Below are positions 56,930 through 64,000 of a stretch of 64,000 nt of DNA, piece by piece. The translations under genes were made by a program, and so were the position numbers. The notes under the pieces were generated by a model, which saw only the letters and a list, made by a program, of their open reading frames with translations, did no database searches and was not told the origin of the DNA. Origin of the DNA: Bilabrum cf. latius (taxonomy: Eukaryota > Bigyra: Bicosoecida > Bigyra > Bicosoecida); the NCBI GenBank assembly GCA_965178125.1, contig OZ237777.1, forward strand, positions 62,001 to 126,000, read 5' to 3'. Position 1 is the stretch's first letter. Every line of letters begins with the position of its first letter.

Positions 56930-57180
56930 TAATATATTTAATGGGGGTATTTACGTAACCTACTTCAGGGATGTGATTAAGAAATCAAATTTCCAATTTA
57001 TAGTGATACCTATGCAGAACACAGTACGATCATTGACAACGTGTGTCTCATAATGTACGATTCAAATAAGTCTATTAGGATTTGCATATAGAGCTATAAT
57101 TGCGCCAACTAACTAAATTAATAATAAATTATTCAGTATATATGTCTAAATTTATAGTATTGACCAAATTTAGCGTCTTA
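56930..57180 (-). repeat. AT-rich element, copy 2 (inverted)
   Basis: Related to 5663-5900 in reverse. Begins exactly where the minus-strand gene at 57178 stops, so it is that gene's 3' flank. Confidence 0.6.
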
Positions 57181-58990
57181 AGGTTGAATGCAGGAATCAT
57201 GCCGAGGCCCCGCGGTGAGATCCGCGTCAAACCCGTCCCCATTCTGCAGTAGCGCATACATATTATATCCCACGTGGTTGCCCATCGTATGGATGGCCTT
57301 GAGATAGACGAAGTGCCCGAACTTGCTGCCTTGAGGCGAAAGGGGTCCCCAGCTCTGACTGTGCCACGGCCGAGTGAGGGCCTCGCTGGGAGGTGCCATC
57401 CAGGCCTCTCGGCGCTACGGAGAGGCAGGCACGGTAGAACTGCACCGCCATGGCGGCCGTGGGAAGCACGCCCTACGACAGACTGCTGGTGCCCATGTTC
57501 ACTTCGCCATCGCCCTCGAGGGTGTGCAGGGGCGGCGGCACGATGCCTGCCCGCAGTACCACCGGGCTGGTGATGGAGCGGCGGCCGGCGTTGCTGCCCT
57601 TGTACATTAGATGTGATCCTCCCGCCGTGTGGACGCCGTACACTCCGTTGGGTAGCACCTCGATCGAGTCGAGCTCCGGGTCGTTGTACTGGAACGCTGC
57701 ATTCTCGATGTCGGCGTGCACATCCCTGGTATTTGTGGGCCCCTGCGTGAACGGACCGTCGCGCAGCGTTGCTGCAGCCTAGACTTCATGGAGAAGCCCC
57801 TGCCTCGCTCCCTGCTGCTACCCATATCCATTAGTACATCTGCAAGCAGCCCGCGCCCGAGCAGGGATTGCGGCGTCACCTGGGCTGTTACTTGCGCCGC
57901 AATCTGGATCAGCCGTGCCGAGGCACCACCGACCACCACGCGCCGGGACGCATAGTTTCCAAGGATCTGCGTCGGAACTACATTACATGCTGTTGGTTTT
58001 GCTGTCATTGCCAGCTTCACCACCGCCCATGGTAAGCAGCACCACGCCCGCATTTGCGATGCCAACGGGGGGTGATAGAACCAAACACGGCGCGAGCAGA
58101 ATCGGACATCACCGCCGCTTACCCAGCACGTCGGGTCTTCATGCCCAGGTTCTCCATGGCTGCCTCTGCTTTGGCTCTGGCGCAAGAGCATCCATGGGTT
58201 CCTCCAACGTCATGAGGCTGCCCAGTTGCCACGTACCAGCCCGCATCGAGGGTGCGTGGGATGGGATGGGTCTCCAGGTCCCTAGTGCCAGAGTTAAGAT
58301 CCGGGGGCTGCCGCGAGCAGACGCCCGTACCTTGCGCGAACCCGGACTTGGCTTGGCGCCACGGGAGTAGTACGGCAGGGCCAGGGAGACCTTCCGCATG
58401 GCAATGAGGCACACGGCCACTACGGAGGACGCGCGCGAGAAGGCAGAGCGCAGCTGCAACTGCAGCTCGTTGGCAGCCTGCTCCCCGATGGTGCTGGCAG
58501 CGATGTCTCTGGCGCAGTTCGACGCCGCCCGAGGGGCTCGCAGGATGCCACACTGGCGTCATTCATCGCGCGAGACATGCCTTTGCTGCTCCCGTTCATC
58601 GGCCGACGCACCAGCGGCTTGTCCGACGGCGTTGGCGTATTCGGCCACATTGCCTCGCCGGTGGCTGCAGCAGGACTGCCATGCAGCAGTCAGCTCCCCT
58701 TATAGAGAGCTTAGCTTGCTGAACACCCGATCGGACGATCGCTGGAAGGCACCATCACGAAATTGAGCCTCGCCAGCACTGGGAAGCAACAACGCGTCCA
58801 CGCGAGCCAGATCCACCAGCGCGGTGTTGTCGGCATCACTTATGTGGCTCACGAGCAATTGGGCCAGTCGGTGCATAGCTGGGATGCGTGACCCGCTGCT
58901 ATTGAACACGGGGACAGAAGATGCTGCAGATGTTTCAGGGGCTGACCCGCCTACGCCGCTGGCTTGAGACAACGGACTCGAACCAACGGG
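57178..58990 (-). pseudogene. Unidentified minus-strand gene, several frame changes
   Basis: Coding-like pieces in order: VSHISDADNTALVDLARVDA with LLPSAGEAQFRDGAFQRSSD (to UAA 58700); GELTAAWQSCC and GNVAEYANAVGQAAGASADE in the same frame; IGEQAANELQLQLRSAFSRA then RKVSLALPYYSRGAKPSPGS; AMTAKPTACNVVPTQILGNY then ARLIQIAAQVTAQVTPQSLL; DIENAAFQYNDPELDSIEVL then PNGVYGVHTAGGSHLMYKGS; after UAG 57473 VLPTAAMAVQFYRACLSVAP; finally SKFGHFVYLKAIHTMGNHVG to TAA at 57178. Four or more changes of frame are needed. The composition, Ala/Gln-rich helices followed by beta-like Gly/Asn-rich stretches, is that of a real protein, perhaps structural, but I recognise no family. Confidence 0.4.
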
Positions 58991-59417
58991 TGCCGCGGAT
59001 GCTGCTACGATTAAACACATCTACGAAAAGATTCGCATGGCACACGCACGTAAGTTACCTCGAACGAGCCGCCGTGCGCGGCCTTGCCATCCGGCTGATC
59101 AAACTACGGGATGTACATGGCTGGAAATGTCTCAAGGACAGCGAGGCACAAGCCAGTAGAGCAGATGGATGCGCTCTGAGATTCCGCGCCTCCGAGGAAT
59201 TGCCTGAGTTAGACGAAACCGTACTGACCTCGAAGCCCACACTAGCCTGCCTACGACGCGCCATCGCTGCGGACCAGAGTCCCGCCCTGCTAATTGGCCC
59301 AGAGTCCTCCGACTCGTCCGCTATGGGTTACTTGCTTATGCGGCATAGCTACCACGCCCACGGAAGCCTCCAGCCTCCCCACCGAAAACTGAACAGTCAA
59401 TCTATTCGTAACACGTC
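58991..59417. other. Coding direction unresolved
   Basis: Plus-strand sequence such as DAATIKHIYEKIRMAHARK (58990-59055) looks coding, but the frame meets UAG, UGA, UAG and UAA before 59420, and frames on the minus strand compete. I do not assign a gene. Confidence 0.3.
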
Positions 59418-59960
59418 GTGTCCCAGCCGCAGCGTGCTATATCTCGTGCGCAGTTGCACTGCGCGGCAGATTCAGATTTGCCGGATGGTCTAGCCCATCG
59501 CGGTCAGTATGCTCAGATCGGCGACTTGGTCCTAGAATCGCCATGCGGATCCACGAGCAGAGTAGAGTGGCCGGATACCAGAGCATACCGAGGCTGTGCG
59601 CTGGAGTGGCGGGATGCATTGACCTTCACGTGCCATCGGTACATGCTGGATTTGCTCGATTTGCTTGGGGCAGTGAAGGGTTCGCCAGAGGGCACTTCCT
59701 TGCAAGCTCGGGAGGCTGCTGTTTGGCTAAGTGCCCCCCTCTGACCCATCTTCGGGAGCTGGCTCCGCCTCCCTGGCTGCGACTCGGACGAAGAGCCCCT
59801 CAACCCGGATCCCGAGCCGGTCTGGTACAAGTCCCTCGAGATAGATGAAGCTCCAAGCAGAGCCCTCCAACGGAAGCGCTCTGTCACGTGGGATCGAGAC
59901 CAAGCAAGCTCAAGTGCATCTATCATACGACGCAGGCGAGACAAAGCTCGTTGCTTCAGT
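59418..59960 (+). pseudogene. Unidentified acidic protein fragment
   Basis: Plus-strand frame with ALEWRDALTFTCHRYMLDLL to TGA at 59742, continuing in the same frame with CDSDEEPLNPDPEPVWYKSL, RSVTWDRDQASSS and a basic end RRRRDKARCFSC to UAG at 59961. The internal TGA lies just after a C run, so an indel is possible. No family recognised. Confidence 0.25.
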
Positions 59961-60509
59961 TGTACATAGGCTCCACATCTTGCGGCTCTGACCTGCCTGG
60001 TCGACCCATCGCACCGCCGGTCGCACGGGACCCATCCGAAAGCCTAGATACCTTCCCAGTGCTAGAAACCGTTGGTGTCAAGTCTTTCGCGCTAGGTTGG
60101 GTGCTCGACCAGCCTAGACGCACGAGGCTGCAAGTCGTTGGTTAGCCCGATGCCGTGCCAACCAGGATCAACTTGCCCCCCAATACCCCAGGACATGCTG
60201 TTTCCATCAAGCGTCATTCCGCCTACACGATACTTCGCCATCATGCCGCGCTCCACCGCTCGCACGAAGACGCGCCGACGCGTCTACCAGCATCACGTGT
60301 ACTGAGGCTGCGTGCCTGGATGAGTAGCCTCGGCAATTCGCTGCGAGGGGATGGCTACTGCATTCGGGTTATACACCCTGTTGCCAGAGTGAGCGCCCCT
60401 GTGACAGACTCTCTCCCGCAGCAGGTCCAAAGGCTGGAGAGAGGCGAGGCGGATTCATGCTCCCAGTCCAGCCTCATACAAACCGCCAGAAGGAGTCAAG
60501 CCTCGATGT
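59961..60509. other. No gene recognised
   Basis: Short overlapping frames on the plus strand; nothing with a recognisable domain. Confidence 0.4.
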
Positions 60510-60926
60510 GTGCGTGTTGAGCTCCGCATCGTCCCGAACATGCGCAGCGATGTCGCGATCGTCGTGAACATTCTTTTTGCGATCGCTGCAGGATATGCAC
60601 ACCAGGTGAACCGCGAGTCCGAGCCAGTTTACCGAGCGAGAGTGGTCTGGTCTGAATCGACCGGATCGCTCAGCTCGCGCTTCCCAGGCGGAAACTCGGC
60701 CACTTTGGCCAAAGTGGATGCAACTGAAGTGCACTGGGCCAATACATTGCTCGAGCTGGCACCAGGCAATGCATGCGACACATACATATCCAAGCCGTCC
60801 CCACCCACGGCAGCAGACAAGCCCGTCTATTCTATTAGCCGAACTCCTGACTTTCCCGTCCGTCGACTGCGCCGCGCTCAGCGCCGAGGAAGGCTGCAGT
60901 ATGGCGGGTTTTCGCAACCTGCCTAG
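60510..60926 (+). CDS. Hypothetical protein with N-terminal hydrophobic segment
   Basis: 138 codons with VAIVVNILFAIAAGYA near residues 15-30, a possible membrane or signal segment, followed by a soluble-looking part with VVWSESTGSLSSRFPGGNSA and LLELAPGNACDTYISKPSPP. Ends in UAG, after which the same frame stays open for about 65 codons to a UAA. The segment is also open on the minus strand (60474-60935), so strand is uncertain. No family recognised. Confidence 0.3.
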   Translation: MRVELRIVPNMRSDVAIVVNILFAIAAGYAHQVNRESEPVYRARVVWSESTGSLSSRFPGGNSATLAKVDATEVHWANTLLELAPGNACDTYISKPSPPTAADKPVYSISRTPDFPVRRLRRAQRRGRLQYGGFSQPA

Positions 60927-62027
60927 AGGAGGCACTGCCCCAGCCGAAGATGCCTGTCGTATCCACGTCGCGGGGCTGCCGCAAGTAATCGTCCGAATCA
61001 GGGGGGGAGGCAGGCGTTAATGCGCGTCAGGACTGCACACCGCTGCGACCTCGGATCGGCCATGTCCAGGCCTGCGCAGATAGCTGCAGTCCTGCACTTG
61101 ACAGTGTTGTGCATTCCACTGTAACGGGGGGCCGTCCACTGCAGAGAGACAGGCACAGGGCCACTGCTCCCACTCGCTGGGATGACGCCTGCGCAGCTTT
61201 CGTCTCATCACAGACATTGCAGCCTACGCCGGCAGATCTGTAATCGAGCTCCATGCCATTGGGGCCTCCTTCGAGGCCTGACTACCTCCATCACTGTCTT
61301 GTCGGGTCTCCCGTTCCCGTCATGGCTCTGCAGGTCACCTGCATGACGGGGTTCCTTCAACTGAACGCGCAAGTGTGCATGCATGTTCTTCGTCTCCAGG
61401 ACGGCGCCACGTCTTGAGTCATATGCATTTGGTACATGCAGAGGCACTGACTCGAAATCAGAGCCGTAGCCGTCCTAAGGCTCCTGAATGAGAGCACTGC
61501 GCTCATGGCCGGAACCGAGACCCTCGTAAGGGACCAGCAGTCGCTCGCTGCCCTAGGTTGGTGCGTCTCCAATGCCGCATGCAAATTCAGGTGTTCAGGC
61601 CTCGCTGCGCATAGCTCCTTGTCGGCTAATGCTAGCCTGATCTTACCGCTGCTGAGTCGGATATGGAACGGATAGTTTGGCTGCTGCTGCTCGAAGCATA
61701 CACACAATGAACACCACCAGCCATAACGGACTGGCTCAACTCAGCGCAGCTGGGAACTGCTTGTGCAAGTCAACAGGGAGTGGCAAAATGGAATTCATCA
61801 CGCTGACGCAACCAGTACGCCGGCAAGCCGCCGGGCACGAACGACGACTAGCTTCCCATGCCCAGAGTGATCCATGTGCCGAGCCTGGGGGAAAGCAGGT
61901 TAGAGCTTCCTATCTGCCGCCGATGCCTCTGCCGATACTGCCCGTCACCCGACTGGCAGCGGAGGTTTATACCCTGCAGCAGCTTTGGCGCTACCCATTA
62001 GGACGGCTCGCTTGCAGAGCCAGCGAT
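60927..62027. other. No gene assigned
   Basis: Frames such as plus 61677-62069 and minus 61357-61707 overlap with no domain evidence. The plus frame leads without a stop into the 39-bp array below. Confidence 0.35.
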
Positions 62028-62625
62028 CAGTGTGGTTCTGTGCACAAGCTGCACTCCCTACGCTGCTAGCGTGGTTCTGTGCACAAGCTGCACTCCCTAC
62101 GCTGCTAGCGTGGTTCTGTGCACAAGCTGCACTCCCTCCGCTGCTAGCGTGGTTCTGTGCACAAGCTGCACTCCCTACGCTGCTAGCGTGGTTCTGTGCA
62201 CCAGCTGCACTCCCTCCGCTGCTTACGTGGTTCTGTGCACAAGCTGCACTCCCTCCGCTGCTAGCGTGGTTCTGTGCACAAGCTGCACTCCCTACGCTGC
62301 TAGCGTGGTTCTGTGCACAAGCTGCACTCCCTACGCTGCTAGCGTGGTTCTGTGCACCAGATGCACTCCCTCCGCTGCTTACGTGGTTCTGTGCACAAGC
62401 TGCACTCCCTACGCTGGTAGCGTGGTTCTGTGCACGAGCTGCACTCCCTACGCTGCTAGCGTGGTTCTGTGCACCAGCTGCACTCCCTCCGCTGCTTACG
62501 TGGTTCTGTGCACCAGCTGCACTCCCTCCGCTGCTTACGTGGTTCTGTGCACGAGCTGCACTCCCTACGCTGGTAGCGTGGTTCTGTGCACAAGCTGCAC
62601 TCCCTCCGCTGCTTACGTAGTGACA
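62028..62625 (+). repeat. 39-bp tandem repeats
   Basis: About 15 copies of a 39-bp unit containing GTGGTTCTGTGCAC and CTGCACTCCCT. Variants ACAAGC/ACCAGC/ACGAGC, TACGCT/TCCGCT and GCTAGC/GCTTAC are shuffled among units. Two frames are open throughout, one Cys-rich (VVLCTSCTPYAAS) and one hydrophobic (AWFCAQAALPTLL); the third reads RGSVHKLHSLRC then UAG in many units. Coding is undecided. Confidence 0.9.
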
Positions 62626-63531
62626 GTTGGGACCTCCAGCGGCTGAGGCATTACATCTTCACCTCTCAACGGTACAGCGGCGTTCGATCTAAGCGATTCG
62701 ATCGAATTGAAGGCTTGGTTGGGAGCAGGGCAAACGTGCTCTCTTCGAAACGTGCACCACAGCATCTCGCATTCGGCGATGGCACGAGTCTGCAGCACAA
62801 TCCAACAATGCATGTTCAGACACACCTGCACTCACAGTGCGAGACGAGTGCAGCGATTGTTGCTGGTCTCGCAGCTGACACTGCTCTACCTTGGATCTGC
62901 AGTGCTGAACCTCTAGTATTGACGCGAAGGCCTCTTGCACAGCAAAGGAGACGTGTTACGTTACGTGGAGGCATAGAGCGCGCTGGCCGCCCAATCAACT
63001 CCGACACCAAGCCGGCATGCGCGATGCGAGAATAGGAGAGTTTCTGCTAGGAAGTCAGGCCGTGGTGCCATTACCCGTACCAGAGGCGACCGCACCGCAG
63101 CTTATACGCACCGTAGTGCGCAGAAGCCTGGAGCCCGCTTCGTGCTATGGTCTCACTGCCTAAGCTTCAAATGCTCCTTTCAGCTGTGCCGCACTCGACA
63201 GCGGCTGCAGTCCATGCGTTTTCTGCTGATGGCAGCATAAAGTGCCGGGGGTGGTCCTGCGGCATGGCCGGCAGCGCCAGCGGTGAACAAGGAGACACTG
63301 CCAACGGGGAGCTTGGCAGCGAGGGCTTGGTTGCAGAAGTCAGCCGCGCCATCCCCCAGAGGCTGATATCGCGCATGCTCACGCCCGGAGATATCAGCTG
63401 CTGCACACTGTGGGGGGCCAGGTCGCACATGCCCATGCCACAGCTCTTCGAGCGGTCACACAACAGGCTCTGCAGGCAAGCCAGCTCTGCAGCTCTCCCG
63501 GTTGGGACACGCCACGAATGCGGACGAGCTG
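62626..63531. other. No gene assigned
   Basis: Competing frames on both strands, for example plus 63147-63587 (ending TAA) against minus 63167-63562. Neither shows a recognisable domain. Confidence 0.35.
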
Positions 63532-63891
63532 TCATTTTCCCTGGATGCAACGTGCTTGCCATCTATCCGATGCTGTGCCTTGCGTAACTACTCCAGGCAG
63601 CTGGAGCAGGTACTGCGGGCACAGCTTGCATTTCAACTTCATCCAAACCCTACGCAGCACCAGCTCCACCAGCCTGCTGTAGTACCACGCCTAGCAGCGC
63701 AAGCCAGCTCTCCCACTGGTCTGCCAGCTCCTGCTGCGGCCGCTCCCTGTGCGCCGGTTGCCGTGAAGGTTAAATTTGCTCGTGATAGCAGCGTTCCGCA
63801 TGGCGACCAACCTCGCGATATCCCGAGCCCAGAACCTGACCTGGGCGTCCACTGACTTGCTTCCGTTCTTCTCAAGCCGCTTTCGGCTCAA
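63532..63891 (-). CDS. Unidentified basic protein fragment, one UAG, runs towards window edge
   Basis: Minus-strand frame with RKRLEKNGSKSVDAQVRFWA, then RDIARLVAMRNAAITSKFNL, UAG at 63691, and YYSRLVELVLRRVWMKLKCK with CPQY to TGA at 63532. Upstream, beyond a UGA near 63930, the same frame reads PGEKEILIEVTSVDQQEG to the window end, so the gene may start outside and be interrupted once by UGA. It contains basic helices, as in DNA-binding or transposon proteins, but I recognise no family. Confidence 0.35.
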
Positions 63892-64000
63892 TATCCGATC
63901 CTGCCGGAGGGCGTGAACATATACTCCGAAAGATCACCGCCCTTCCTGTTGATCAACCGAGGTCACCTCAATCAGGATCTCCTTCTCCCCGGGTGCCCTG

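Noticed and set aside
58921-59493. 190-codon plus-strand frame
   Set aside because: Its first part overlaps a better minus-strand coding segment and another plus frame looks more protein-like; composition gives no support.
25115-62625. Relation between the two 39-bp repeat families
   Set aside because: The units share only their length; sequences are unrelated.
63147-63587. 146-codon plus-strand frame near the window end
   Set aside because: A minus-strand frame of 131 codons overlaps it and neither has a recognisable domain, so I did not choose.

Overview
The window is eukaryotic and probably comes from a GC-rich protist or alga. It holds no bacterial-style operons, and no rRNA or tRNA genes that I could see. 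Most of it is tandem arrays, segmental duplications and mobile-element remains, with few compact coding frames between them. The species cannot be fixed from the sequence. IPT/TIG and cadherin-like repeats, a Gly/Ser-rich repeat reading frame, a LINE and a DIRS-like element would suit a large protist or algal genome.

Layout. 0-3 kb: dispersed repeats and two copies of a Gly/Ser-rich unit. 3.2-5.6 kb: two unidentified coding frames, one with a long His-Gln tract. 5.66-5.90 kb: an AT-rich element. 6.2-12.3 kb: a 179-bp tandem array interrupted by two insertions. 12.3-14.9 kb: small duplications and no gene. 14.96-32.95 kb: one 129-131-bp tandem array, split by a 6.6-kb insertion (21.55-28.13 kb) that itself carries repeated gene fragments, 39-bp repeats and a broken gene. 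33.6-34.0 kb: 78-bp repeats. 34.1-37.3 kb: two 5'-truncated copies of one LINE family, head to tail on the minus strand. 37.9-39.2 kb: a probable Fe(II)/2-oxoglutarate oxygenase-like gene. 39.4-44.1 kb: a broken IPT/TIG-cadherin-like gene on the minus strand. 44.5-46.6 kb: DIRS-like remains (tyrosine recombinase and reverse transcriptase/RNase H). 47.0-52.4 kb: 1.63-1.67-kb units in tandem, each with a GGAT microsatellite. 52.4-64 kb: sparser sequence with several unidentified frames and a 39-bp array.

Two observations stand out. First, many of the most convincing coding frames contain in-frame UAG triplets but run on to a UGA stop. This holds in unidentified genes, in both LINE copies and in the reverse transcriptase/RNase H fragment. 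It suggests either that UAG is a sense codon (glutamine is my best guess) or a strongly biased decay. UAA also looks like a terminator at several frames but is less clear. Second, three elements of 1.8, 6.1 and 0.48 kb share the same roughly 155-bp left end and 147-bp right end. They sit in two unrelated tandem arrays with the array phase kept exactly and no target-site duplication. I do not recognise the family.

Frameshifts are common between near-identical copies and inside conserved domains, so much of the coding material is either decayed or carries assembly indels. Coordinates of repeat borders are by eye and may be off by several bases.
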